Under the pieces are notes generated by a model. The model ran no database searches, was not told the origin of the DNA, and was given only the letters and a program-made list of their open reading frames with translations. The position numbers and the translations under genes were made by a program. This document shows, piece after piece, positions 9,640 to 17,693 of a stretch of DNA of 64,000 bases. Source of the DNA: Paenibacillus sp. SYP-B4298 (GTDB lineage Bacteria > Bacillota > Bacilli > Paenibacillales > Paenibacillaceae); assembly GCF_027627475.1 (NCBI RefSeq), contig NZ_CP115484.1, positions 1,782,001 to 1,846,000 of the forward strand, given 5' to 3'. The first letter of the stretch is position 1. Every line of letters starts with the position of its first letter.

Positions 9640-10485
9640 ATGAATAACGTACAGCTTCAAGATAAGGCGATTCAGATCCGCATGGATCTGTTGCAGATGA
9701 TTCATCATGCCAAGGCTGGCCATACTGGCGGCTCACTTAGCAATACCGATGTGTTGACGGCGCTCTATTATCGGATTATGCGGATCGATCCGCGGCAGCC
9801 GAAGTGGGAGCAGCGTGATCGCTTCATTGCCAGCAAGGGGCATGCTGTGGAATCGCTCTGGTGCATTCTGGCTGACCTTGGCTTCTTCGACAAGGAGGAG
9901 CTGAAGACGTTCAGTCAGTTCGGCACACGTCTGATTGGACATCCGAACAACAAGGTGCCGGGCATTGAGATGAACACAGGAGCGCTAGGACACGGCTTGC
10001 CGATTGCGGTCGGCATGGCGCTGGCTGCCAAGCGCGATGGCCGGGATTATCGGGTATTTTGCCTGATGGGCGATGGCGAGCAGGCAGAGGGAAGTGTGTG
10101 GGAAGGCGCCATGGCGGGCGCGCACTACAAGCTGGATAATCTGGTCGGCATCATCGATCGCAATCGGCTGCAGATCAGCGGCACGACCGAGGAAGTGATG
10201 GGGCTGGAGCCGCTGGAGGAGAAATGGGCTGCTTTTGGCTGGCATGTCGTCTCGATTGACGGGAATGATATGGCTGCGGTCGTAGCCGCGCTGGAGAGCG
10301 CTCCTCAGGCGCAGGGCAAGCCGACGCTCATTATGGCGAACACCGTCAAGGGCAAGGGCGTCTCCTTCGCGGAGAATGTCCCGCACTGGCATCATCATGT
10401 GCCAAGCAATGAGGAGCTTGCGCTTGCGCTTGCGGAGCTGGCGGCGGCCAGAGAGCTGTTGCAGCAGGAAGGAGAGGTGAAGTAG
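9640..10485 (+). CDS. Transketolase N-terminal (ThDP-binding) subunit, possible apulose-4-phosphate transketolase subunit A
   Basis: 281 residues, the size of the stand-alone N-terminal half of split transketolases. The start is ATG 9640 behind AAGGAGG; codons upstream belong to the spacer. Visible motifs: HHAKAGHTGGSLSNTD near the start, SKGHAVESLW, GALGHGLPIAVGMA, and the ThDP/Mg motif GDGEQAEGSVWEG...IIDRN. The catalytic partner begins directly after its stop codon, so the two halves should form an A2B2 enzyme. Transketolase moves a two-carbon ketol unit between sugar phosphates; with the neighbouring kinase this would process a ketose phosphate. The housekeeping transketolase is usually a single chain, so this split pair is probably for a dedicated sugar. 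Confidence 0.85.
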   Translation: MNNVQLQDKAIQIRMDLLQMIHHAKAGHTGGSLSNTDVLTALYYRIMRIDPRQPKWEQRDRFIASKGHAVESLWCILADLGFFDKEELKTFSQFGTRLIGHPNNKVPGIEMNTGALGHGLPIAVGMALAAKRDGRDYRVFCLMGDGEQAEGSVWEGAMAGAHYKLDNLVGIIDRNRLQISGTTEEVMGLEPLEEKWAAFGWHVVSIDGNDMAAVVAALESAPQAQGKPTLIMANTVKGKGVSFAENVPHWHHHVPSNEELALALAELAAARELLQQEGEVK

Positions 10486-11421
10486 ATGAATACGATTCCG
10501 AATCGTCAGGTGATCTGCGAGACGCTGATGGAGCTATCCGGGACTGACAAGGATATTATGGTGCTGGCAAGCGATTCCCGCGGCTCTGCTGCCATGGGCC
10601 CGTTCGCGAAGGCATTTCCCGAGCAGTTCGTCGAGGTCGGCATTGCCGAGCAGAACATCGTCGGGATGGCGGCAGGACTGGCTCACAGCGGCAAGAAGCC
10701 ATTTGTCACCTCCCCGGCTTGCTTCTTGAGCATGCGCAGCATCGAACAAATCAAGGTGGATGTCGCCTACTCCGGGACGAACGTGAAGCTGGTTGGCATC
10801 AGTGGAGGCGTCAGCTACGGCGCGCTCGGAATGTCGCATCATTCCGTACAGGATATTGCGGTAGCCCGCGCGATTCCCGGCCTGGCGGTGCTGTTGCCGG
10901 CGGACCGCCATGAGACGCGCAAAATGACCGAGGCGCTGGTTGGCTATGAAGGAGGGGCGTATATCCGTATCGGCCGCAATCCGGTCGAGGATGTATATGA
11001 GTCGGCGGATTATGACTTCCAGATCGGCAAGGCGGTTCAGATGCGCGCAGGCTCTGATCTGACGATTATCGCAACCGGCGAGACTGTGCGCATAGCGCTG
11101 GACGCCGAGGCGGCGCTGCGGGAAGCAGGCGTATCGGTGCGTGTACTGAACTTCCATACGATCAAGCCGCTCGATGTGGAGGCAATCCTTCTTGCTGCTC
11201 GCCAGACGGGTCACATCATCACGCTGGAGGAGCATAGTATCCATGGCGGACTGGGAGCGGCGGTAGCCGAGACGGTCGTACAGCATCATCCGGTGCCCGT
11301 GCGCATCCTGGGTATTCCCGATGAGCCGGCGATTGCTGGCAAGACAGCGGAGGTGTTCCGCCACTATGGCCTCAGCGCAGAGCATGTCAAGCAGGTTGCG
11401 CTAGAGCTGCTGAAGCGTTAG
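10486..11421 (+). CDS. Transketolase C-terminal (Pyr and C-domain) subunit, possible apulose-4-phosphate transketolase subunit B
   Basis: 311 residues. The ATG abuts the previous stop codon, with AAGGAGAGG inside the end of the upstream gene, implying coupled translation. It carries the pyrimidine-binding domain motif FVEVGIAEQNIVGMAAGLA (the Glu activates ThDP), MSHHSVQDIAVARAIPG, LLPADRHETRKM, and the C-terminal regulatory fold DLTIIATGETV...LNFHTIKPLD...EEHSIHGGLG. It completes the split transketolase with the gene at 9640. The alternative of a 1-deoxyxylulose-phosphate synthase-like pair is less likely given the kinase and isomerase in the operon. Confidence 0.85.
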   Translation: MNTIPNRQVICETLMELSGTDKDIMVLASDSRGSAAMGPFAKAFPEQFVEVGIAEQNIVGMAAGLAHSGKKPFVTSPACFLSMRSIEQIKVDVAYSGTNVKLVGISGGVSYGALGMSHHSVQDIAVARAIPGLAVLLPADRHETRKMTEALVGYEGGAYIRIGRNPVEDVYESADYDFQIGKAVQMRAGSDLTIIATGETVRIALDAEAALREAGVSVRVLNFHTIKPLDVEAILLAARQTGHIITLEEHSIHGGLGAAVAETVVQHHPVPVRILGIPDEPAIAGKTAEVFRHYGLSAEHVKQVALELLKR

Positions 11422-11433
11422 AGCGGGGGACAG

Positions 11434-12924
11434 ATGATGGCAAGCTATATTCTCGTAGTGGATCAGAGTACATCGGGAACCAAGGCGCTGGTTGTCGATC
11501 GTTCTGGAGCCATAGTCGGTAAAAGCGCGGCGGAGCATAAGCAGTACTATCCAAAGCCGGGCTGGGTGGAGCATGACATACTCGAAATCTATGATAATGT
11601 GAAGCGGACGGCACAGCAGGCGTTGGCTGCTGCCGGTATCCGGCCGGAGCAGCTCGCGGCACTCACGCTGACGAATCAGCGCGAGACAGCAGTGCTATGG
11701 GATCGGACGACTGGCTTGCCTGTGCACCGGGCGATTGTCTGGCAGTGCCAGCGTACTGCAGACCGCTGCGCCGCCTACAAGGCAGCGGGGCATGAAGCTG
11801 CTGTACAGGCCAAGACTGGCCTGATGCTGGACCCGTATTTCTCTGCTGCCAAGTGGGGCTGGATGCTGGAGGAATCGGAGGAAGTGCAGGAGAAGCTCGA
11901 CCAAGGGGTGCTGCTGGCTGGTACAGTTGACAGCTATCTGCTATGGAGGCTGACCGGGGGCGCAGTGCATGCGACCGATTATACCAATGCAAGCCGCACC
12001 TCCCTGTTCAACATTCACACCCTCCAATGGGATGAGGAGATGTGCGCCTTGTTCGGCGTGCCTCAGGAGCTGCTGCCAGAGGTTCGCTATTCCGATGAGC
12101 TGTTCGGCTATACTGCGGATGAGGAGCTGTTCGCGGCAAAGGTACCGATCAGCGGCATCATCGGCGACTCGCAGGCGGCGTTGTTCGGGCATCTCTGCTT
12201 GCAGCCGGGCATGGCGAAGGCGACCTACGGCACCGGCACCTCCGTGCTGATGAATGTGGGGGAGCAGCCTGTCGCCTCCGGCAACGGCTTGGTCAGCGCT
12301 ATTGCCTGGGGGATGAATGGTCGCGTGACCTATGCACTGGAGGCGGTCATTCGCACCTCTGGCGACAGCATCAAATGGGTGCGCGACAATCTGGGGCTGT
12401 TCGATACGTTCGATGAGCTGAACGAGCTGCTTCATCAGGCTCCGAACAATGAGGGCGTCTATCTGGTGCCCGCATTCGTCGGGATGGGCGCACCTTATTG
12501 GAACCCTTACGCGCGAGCGGCCATCATCGGCATGTCGCGCGGCACAGGCAAGGCCCATATCGTGCGTGCAGCGATAGAGAGCATCGCCTACCAGGTATGC
12601 GATGCAGCGGAGCTCATGCTGCAGGAATCCGGCATCGCCCTGCGGGAGCTGCGCACCGATGGCGGGGCGTCAGACAATCCGTTGCTGATGCAGTTCCAGG
12701 CCGATCTGCTGCGTCAGACGGTGGTGAAGTCGAAGGTTGCCGAGCTGTCAGCGATGGGGGCTGTCTATATGGGTGGGCTGGGCACCGGATTCTGGCCTGG
12801 CAGCGAGGCGCTAGCGAATCTTCCCACTGCTTATATGCGCTATGAGCCGCAGATGGAAGAGGTCGCTCGAGCTGAGCTGTACGCGGGGTGGAAGCAAGCG
12901 GTTGGGCGTATTGTGCAGGAATAG
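11434..12924 (+). CDS. FGGY-family sugar kinase, possible apulose kinase
   Basis: 496 residues, typical of glycerol-kinase-like FGGY kinases. Start ATG ATG at 11434 behind a GGGGG site, 12 bases after the transketolase gene. Motifs: phosphate loop VVDQSTSGTKALVVD, GWVEHD, TLTNQRET, TGLMLDPYFSAAKW (glycerol-kinase-like), the catalytic region IIGDSQAALFGH, ATYGTGTSV for the second phosphate loop, and LRTDGGASDNPLLMQFQAD for the adenosine site. It phosphorylates a polyol or ketose with ATP. As the last gene of an isomerase-transketolase operon it most likely phosphorylates the isomerised ketose; apulose is my best guess, glycerol or xylulose are alternatives. Confidence 0.82.
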   Translation: MMASYILVVDQSTSGTKALVVDRSGAIVGKSAAEHKQYYPKPGWVEHDILEIYDNVKRTAQQALAAAGIRPEQLAALTLTNQRETAVLWDRTTGLPVHRAIVWQCQRTADRCAAYKAAGHEAAVQAKTGLMLDPYFSAAKWGWMLEESEEVQEKLDQGVLLAGTVDSYLLWRLTGGAVHATDYTNASRTSLFNIHTLQWDEEMCALFGVPQELLPEVRYSDELFGYTADEELFAAKVPISGIIGDSQAALFGHLCLQPGMAKATYGTGTSVLMNVGEQPVASGNGLVSAIAWGMNGRVTYALEAVIRTSGDSIKWVRDNLGLFDTFDELNELLHQAPNNEGVYLVPAFVGMGAPYWNPYARAAIIGMSRGTGKAHIVRAAIESIAYQVCDAAELMLQESGIALRELRTDGGASDNPLLMQFQADLLRQTVVKSKVAELSAMGAVYMGGLGTGFWPGSEALANLPTAYMRYEPQMEEVARAELYAGWKQAVGRIVQE

Positions 12925-12984
12925 CAGGATTACATGGCGGGCGGATTGCGGTGTTTGCGTATCCGATCGCGGCAATCCGAACAG

Positions 12985-13028
12985 GAGGGTGCCCCTCAGT
13001 CAACGATGACTGTTGGGACACCCTCTTT
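12985..13028 (+). terminator. Terminator of the isomerase-transketolase-kinase operon
   Basis: GAGGGTG / CACCCTC outer stem with an inner CAGTCA / TGACTG stem, followed by TTTAAAATTTTG. It lies in the convergent gap and may serve both strands. Confidence 0.75.
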
Positions 13029-13043
13029 AAAATTTTGCCGGTA

Positions 13044-13068
13044 CGGACAGTGCGGACAGTGCGGACAG
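13044..13068. repeat. Short tandem repeat CGGACAGTG
   Basis: Two full copies and one partial copy of CGGACAGTG sit in the convergent gap between the kinase operon and the CMD-family gene. It is a simple repeat with no visible role. Confidence 0.7.
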
Positions 13069-13091
13069 ACCTTGTAGGTTGGGTATCTTCA

Positions 13092-13421
13092 TCAAGGTAT
13101 CTGGTCTAGCGCTTGCTTTGCCACTTGAAGGGCGGAGGCGGCACGAGGCCAGCCCGCATAGAAGGCCAAATGAGTCATTTCTTCAACGATCTCTTCTTGA
13201 GTCAGTCCATTCTGAGCAGCTAAATGCAAGTGATAGGCAAGCTGCTCTGTCATCCCTCCCGCGACTAGGGCTGCAATCGTGATTAGACTGCGATCTCTTA
13301 GCGATAACCCCTCTCTTCTCCACATATCTCCGAATACTACGTCTTCCGAGTAGCTGACGAATGCAGGAGCAAATTCACCGAACGATTCTCGGGCACTGGA
13401 CTGGATCTTCTGATGTGCCAT
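13092..13421 (-). CDS. Carboxymuconolactone decarboxylase (CMD) family protein
   Basis: 109 residues. The segment RDRSLITIAALVAGGMTEQLAYHLHLAAQNGLTQEEIVEEMTH..., closing with LAFYAGWPRAASAL, is the CMD fold, with the His and Glu positions of gamma-carboxymuconolactone decarboxylases and no CXXC peroxidase motif. It starts at an ATG behind AAAGGAGGAGG. It follows the tautomerase gene by 23 bases on the same strand, so the two are co-transcribed and divergent from a LysR gene. Family membership is clear; the substrate is unknown and need not be aromatic. Confidence 0.88.
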   Translation of the reverse strand: MAHQKIQSSARESFGEFAPAFVSYSEDVVFGDMWRREGLSLRDRSLITIAALVAGGMTEQLAYHLHLAAQNGLTQEEIVEEMTHLAFYAGWPRAASALQVAKQALDQIP

Positions 13422-13444
13422 AGGATGTCTCCTCCTCCTTTAAC

Positions 13445-13834
13445 CTATCGGTGCAGCATTTGAGCCCTTCCATTACCGAACGACCAATCCTCCAGCTCAT
13501 TGCCGACAAGCACAATGAACACGTCTTCTTTTCTCATCGGGATCGTCATCGACAATTGTTGTGCTAACGTCTCATAGAATCGCGTCTTTTGATTCGTAGT
13601 TCTTCCTGATTTAAGCGTGATCTGAATGAACAGCAAGCCGTCGCTTCGTTCAATGCCCAGATAGTTGTTACTGTAAATGAATTCTTGTGAATCATGTGCA
13701 TGGAAAGCTTGGAATAAATCGTCTTCGGGCACATTGAAGTGTTGAATTAGAGTATTCATAATTGTGTGGCTGATTCTTTTCAGTTGATCGGCATCGTATT
13801 TCAGCTTGAGGTAGCTTACTCTTATAAATGGCAT
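13445..13834 (-). CDS. Tautomerase-family protein
   Basis: 129 residues. The mature protein begins MPFIRV, giving the N-terminal proline that is the catalytic base of the 4-oxalocrotonate tautomerase superfamily. Two beta-alpha-beta units can be traced: IRVSYLKLKYDADQLKRISHTIMN, and LFIQITLKSGRTTNQKTRFY followed by a helix and EDVFIVLV. The length fits the longer tautomerase_2-like group, with GRTTNQK as the typical loop. AAAGGAGG precedes the ATG. It is the first gene of a two-gene unit with a CMD-family protein, divergently transcribed from a LysR regulator that probably controls it. Confidence 0.85.
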   Translation of the reverse strand: MPFIRVSYLKLKYDADQLKRISHTIMNTLIQHFNVPEDDLFQAFHAHDSQEFIYSNNYLGIERSDGLLFIQITLKSGRTTNQKTRFYETLAQQLSMTIPMRKEDVFIVLVGNELEDWSFGNGRAQMLHR

Positions 13835-13918
13835 GTTCGAGCCTCCTTTCTAATGCGATTTAAGAACATTGTATATGCTTTCTCTTTATTTATATAATGA
13901 AATAGAACAATAATCTTC

Positions 13919-13933
13919 ATCGATTATATCGAT
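13919..13933. promoter_or_regulatory. Candidate LysR operator
   Basis: The perfect palindrome ATCGATTATATCGAT fits the T-N11-A rule of LysR-type regulators and sits 15 bases before the LysR gene, between it and the divergent tautomerase gene. Confidence 0.5.
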
Positions 13934-13948
13934 AAAGGGTGGTAGCCA

Positions 13949-14830
13949 ATGGACTTAAGGGAACTAAATGCGTTTCAAGCGATTGTTCAGGAAGGCACCT
14001 TTTCACGGGCAGCCGAGAAACTAAACTATGCGCAATCGACCATTACGAACCAGATTCAACGGTTGGAGAAGGAGCTCGGCGTACAACTTTTCAAGAGGGG
14101 ATGGGAGGCGGAATTAACAAGCGCCGGACGGATTTTCTCGGCAGAGGTGGGTAAGCTCATTCGGCATTGGAATGAAGTGGCTGAGCTAGCCAAAGGACTG
14201 CAGCAAGACGAGATCGGAAGATTGCGAATAGGAGCCATCGAACCGCTCATGCAAACGATACTTCCGAGCGCTATGCGTTCCTTTCAACAGAGCAAGCCCA
14301 AGATGACGTATCAGATTGATATGGGCCATACCGAATCATTAGCCCATGCGATCCTCCGTGACGAACTCGACTTTGCCCTATGTGGCGAGCCCTCTGATCC
14401 ATCCAATTTCCATTTTCAACCGCTGTATCAAGAGAAGATTGTCTTTATTGCAGATGATCTTCACCCTTTATGCGGAGCCAGCGACGTTCCATTCAGGGAG
14501 ATCCTTCCCTTTACGCTTATTGCCGGTGGTCGACAGTGCCTGTACCATTTGCAGCTAGCCAAGCACTTATCAAGGGATGAGATATCGCCTCAGCTTCATA
14601 CAATAACCCAGATCTCTTCCATTCCTTATTTTATTCAACAAACGTCAATGATTGGTGTCGTGCTAGACTCCACGCCATTACCCCCGGGGATACGAATCAT
14701 CGATGTGATTTGGGGTGCATCCCTAATACCCGTCGGTTTCTTGCAGCTTCGCGGACGCGAATACTCGCCTGCATCTTCTAAGCGATTACTCATGCAAATT
14801 GTGAAGGAGGAGATTGAACGGTTCCCATAA
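13949..14830 (+). CDS. LysR-family transcriptional regulator
   Basis: 293 residues, the usual LysR length. The N-terminal winged helix-turn-helix is clear: MDLRELNAFQAIVQEGTFSRAAEKLNYAQSTITNQIQRLEKELG..LF.R. The effector domain starts near residue 88 (LRIGAIEPL) with the two-lobed periplasmic-binding fold. It is divergent from the tautomerase and CMD genes with 114 bases between, the common layout for a LysR regulator and its target; a palindromic T-N11-A site lies in the gap. The effector is unknown. No clear gene lies between 14831 and 15051. Confidence 0.92.
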   Translation: MDLRELNAFQAIVQEGTFSRAAEKLNYAQSTITNQIQRLEKELGVQLFKRGWEAELTSAGRIFSAEVGKLIRHWNEVAELAKGLQQDEIGRLRIGAIEPLMQTILPSAMRSFQQSKPKMTYQIDMGHTESLAHAILRDELDFALCGEPSDPSNFHFQPLYQEKIVFIADDLHPLCGASDVPFREILPFTLIAGGRQCLYHLQLAKHLSRDEISPQLHTITQISSIPYFIQQTSMIGVVLDSTPLPPGIRIIDVIWGASLIPVGFLQLRGREYSPASSKRLLMQIVKEEIERFP

Positions 14831-15051
14831 GGGAAAATTCACATGGAGACGGTGCTTGCGGCCCTGCTTCACTTTCTGGCCGGGGGCGTCCCAAATATAC
14901 TGCCAAGGGCATCCTCTTCGGTTGCTCGTACAGACGGCTGTTCCCCGTCCCTGGTCGGTTGCCAGCCTCCTGCAAGTGCGTTAAAATACTAGGGAATTCC
15001 AGAACATGCCGCTGCAGGCGGCTAATCGCGACGGGAAAGGAAGGAACGAGG

Positions 15052-15468
15052 ATGGCGGCTGTGGAGCTGGAGATTGTAGTACGTTCGACAGAAATTGATG
15101 TGAACGGGCATGTGAATAATGCGAAATATTTGGAGTATCTGGAATGGGGGCGCGAGGAGTGGTACGAGTCGTCCGGCTTGCACTACGAGGTGCTGAAGGA
15201 GCTGGGCGTCTTAACCGTGACCGCCAATATCAATATCAATTATCGCAAGGAATGTGTACAGGGAGAACGTCTTGTTGTGCGGACATCGCCAGAGCGGATT
15301 GGAACGAAGAGCTTCGTACTCTCCCAACAGATTATGAGCCAAAGTGGGGACGTCTGTGCGGATGCGCTGATTACGCTGGTTACAATAGACACGGTCACCC
15401 GTCACAGCACCGCAGTGCCGCAACGACTGCGCGCGATGTTTGAGCAATCAGAACACGGGCAGTCTTGA
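15052..15468 (+). CDS. Hotdog-fold acyl-CoA thioesterase (4HBT family)
   Basis: 138 residues from the ATG at 15052 (MAAVELEIVV), behind GGAAGGAACGAGG; longer in-frame starts have no ribosome site. The signature STEIDVNGHVNNAKYLEYLEWGREEWY contains the catalytic Asp and GHVNN of YbgC/4-hydroxybenzoyl-CoA thioesterase-like enzymes. The rest (NININYRKECVQGERLVVRT, a beta sheet, then ITLVTIDTVT) matches the five-strand sheet around the long helix. It hydrolyses acyl-CoA or acyl-carrier substrates in the cytoplasm; substrate unknown. The response regulator gene follows after 67 bases. Confidence 0.87.
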   Translation: MAAVELEIVVRSTEIDVNGHVNNAKYLEYLEWGREEWYESSGLHYEVLKELGVLTVTANININYRKECVQGERLVVRTSPERIGTKSFVLSQQIMSQSGDVCADALITLVTIDTVTRHSTAVPQRLRAMFEQSEHGQS

Positions 15469-15535
15469 TGACAGGCGCTATGAATGCAAGCACAATGAAT
15501 GGGATGAGAATAAGGATGAGGGGGAAGATGACAAG

Positions 15536-16213
15536 ATGGCAAAAATTATGGTCGTGGATGATGATCCAGATATACGGGAACTGATCCGAATCTATCTGGA
15601 GGGGGAAGCCTTCCGCATCATGGAGGCCAATGATGGTATAGAGGCGCTGGAGCTGGTCTCGCGGGAGGCGCCTGATATGGTGATTCTTGATATTATGATG
15701 CCGCATATGGATGGCTGGCAGTTGTGCGAGCAGTTGCGCAGCGATTACCCGGAGCTGCCGTTGCTGATGGTTACCGCTCGCGGAGAGACGAGCCAGAAGG
15801 TGCGGGGGTTTCGGCTTGGAACCGATGATTATATGGTGAAGCCCTTCGACCCGCTCGAGCTGGTTGTACGCGTTAAGGCGCTGCTAAAGCGCTATCGCAT
15901 CCAGTCGTCGTTGAAGGTGCAGCTCGGCGATATCGTGCTGGATAAGCAGAGCTATGAGGTGATGTGGGGAGAGCGCAGGCTGACCATTCCGCTCAAGGAA
16001 TTCGACCTTCTCTTCAAGCTGGCCGGCTCGCCCGGACAGATCTTTACGCGCAATCAATTAATTGATCAGCTATGGGGCGCGGATTTTGATGGCAATGACC
16101 GAACCGTTGATGTACATATCAAACGTCTGAGAGAGAGATTCCCTGAGCAGGAAGTCCCGTTCGTCATTACGACCAAGCGCGGCCTTGGCTACAAGCTGGA
16201 GATGAAGTCATGA
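15536..16213 (+). CDS. OmpR/PhoB-family response regulator
   Basis: 225 residues from the ATG at 15536 (MAKIMVVDDDPDIREL), preceded by GGGGGAAG. Receiver domain 1-115 with acidic pocket DDD, phospho-acceptor D52 in VILDIMMP, conserved Thr in LLMVTAR and Lys in YMVKPFDPLEL. The C-terminal winged helix (about 130-225) has LTIPLKEFDLLFKLAGSPGQIFTRNQLIDQLWG and TVDVHIKRLRERF. Its stop overlaps the start of the kinase gene (ATGA). It probably activates the RND pump genes downstream, where direct repeats suited to an OmpR-type dimer lie just before the -10 box. Confidence 0.95.
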   Translation: MAKIMVVDDDPDIRELIRIYLEGEAFRIMEANDGIEALELVSREAPDMVILDIMMPHMDGWQLCEQLRSDYPELPLLMVTARGETSQKVRGFRLGTDDYMVKPFDPLELVVRVKALLKRYRIQSSLKVQLGDIVLDKQSYEVMWGERRLTIPLKEFDLLFKLAGSPGQIFTRNQLIDQLWGADFDGNDRTVDVHIKRLRERFPEQEVPFVITTKRGLGYKLEMKS

Positions 16214-17565
16214 TCAAAACACTCTATGTCAAAGTCATTCTCACCTACTTGGCGGTGACGGCGCTGGCACTGCTGCTCGCTTCGATCGTCACCTCCGTCC
16301 TTTATACCAAGCATATTATTCGAACCGAAAATACCCAGTTGATTCAGTATGGGGAAGAAATCATTCGTTTATATAAGCAGCAGGGTGTGGGCAATGTGAA
16401 TGCCATCTTGACCAGCCTGAGCGATCTGGAGACCTTCCACCTTCAAATCTACGACCAAAGCAGCAGAATATTTTACTCGAGCCCCTGGAAGGGGGAGAAG
16501 ATGATTGCCCAGGAGGTACTCGCTTCCATCTACCAAGGGGATGTCTATCGCAGCTCCAAGGAGTTTGTCGTGGGCTTGCCATTTGATATGGAGGGCGAGC
16601 CCCATGCGCTTATTTTACAGTACCGCCCTCGCGGTCAGATCGAATATTACGAGTATGTGCTGCTTAGCATGCAACTGCTGGCGCTCGTTATCGGAACCTT
16701 GCTCATGGGCATTGGCGCAAGACATCTGATCAAGCCGCTGCGGGCGATGAAGAAGGCGGCGGAGGCGATCGCCAAAGGGGACTTTGACATCTCGCTCAAG
16801 CTCGATGGGCGCAAGGACGAGCTGGGCGAGCTGGCGCTAAGCTTTCATTATATGACCCATGAGATCAAGCAACTGGAAAATATGCGTCAGGCGTTTGTGT
16901 CCAACGTCTCGCATGAGATCCAATCCCCGCTTACCTCCATCTCCGGTTTTTCCAAGGCACTGCAGCAGCAGCGGGTATCCGAACAGGACCAGCAGCGCTA
17001 CCTGTCCATTATCCAGTCGGAGAGCGAACGCTTGTCACGGCTATGCGACAACTTGCTCAGGCTCGCTTCTCTGGACAATCGCAGCATGCCCCTTCAACTT
17101 TCGACGTATGATCTGGATGAACAGATTCGTGAAAGCGTGCTGCTCCTGGAGCCGCAATGGAGTGAGAAGGAAATCGACATCGACATCCAGCTTCCGAGCA
17201 TCCGGCTGCAAGCAGATCGCGATCAGCTCAGCCAGGTGTGGACCAATCTGATCGCCAACAGCATCAAATTCACTCCGCCACGAGGCTCGATTGTCATTAC
17301 GGGAAACAAAGGCATCGACCAGGTCGAGATCCATATCCAGGATACAGGGATCGGCATCCCCGAGGAGGATTTAAACCTGATCTTCGAGCGTTTCTTCAAA
17401 TCCGATCGTGCGCGCAGCAAGATTAAGACTGGCAATGGACTGGGGCTGGCCATCGTGCGCAAGATCATACTGCTTCACAAAGGCCGCATATTCGTCAAAA
17501 GCAAGGAGGGTCGAGGGGCGACCTTCACCGTTATTATTCCAAATTATTTGAACGATCCAGGGTGA
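16210..17565 (+). CDS. Membrane sensor histidine kinase
   Basis: 451 residues, overlapping the response regulator gene by four bases. TM1 about 8-30, an extracytoplasmic domain of about 120 residues, TM2 about 152-172, HAMP (about 173-225, LIKPLRAMKKAAEAIAKGDF), HisKA with H235 in NVSHEIQSPLTS, and HATPase_c with N box (NLIANSIKFTPP), G1 (DTGIGIPEEDL), F box (IFERFFKSD) and G2 (GNGLGLAIV). It autophosphorylates H235 and passes phosphate to D52 of the partner. The sensor domain gives no ligand; pairing with an efflux pump suggests a toxic hydrophobic compound or envelope stress. Confidence 0.95.
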   Translation: MIKTLYVKVILTYLAVTALALLLASIVTSVLYTKHIIRTENTQLIQYGEEIIRLYKQQGVGNVNAILTSLSDLETFHLQIYDQSSRIFYSSPWKGEKMIAQEVLASIYQGDVYRSSKEFVVGLPFDMEGEPHALILQYRPRGQIEYYEYVLLSMQLLALVIGTLLMGIGARHLIKPLRAMKKAAEAIAKGDFDISLKLDGRKDELGELALSFHYMTHEIKQLENMRQAFVSNVSHEIQSPLTSISGFSKALQQQRVSEQDQQRYLSIIQSESERLSRLCDNLLRLASLDNRSMPLQLSTYDLDEQIRESVLLLEPQWSEKEIDIDIQLPSIRLQADRDQLSQVWTNLIANSIKFTPPRGSIVITGNKGIDQVEIHIQDTGIGIPEEDLNLIFERFFKSDRARSKIKTGNGLGLAIVRKIILLHKGRIFVKSKEGRGATFTVIIPNYLNDPG

Positions 17566-17628
17566 TGTCTTGGCAAGACGTCACATTTTCGTACATTTGT
17601 ATAAAAAAATGAGTAAAAGTCCATGCCG

Positions 17629-17661
17629 GTTCACACTCCGTTCATATTGCTTGATTATACT
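17629..17661 (+). promoter_or_regulatory. Putative response-regulator-controlled promoter of the RND pump
   Basis: Direct repeats GTTCACA (17629-17635) and GTTCATA (17640-17646) are 11 bp apart, one helical turn. A TATACT -10 box follows at 17656-17661 with no good -35 box. This is the layout of promoters activated by OmpR-family dimers, and the neighbouring two-component system is the natural candidate. Confidence 0.5.
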
Positions 17662-17693
17662 TGGCAAAAATAGACTAGAGGAGGGTAAACCGG

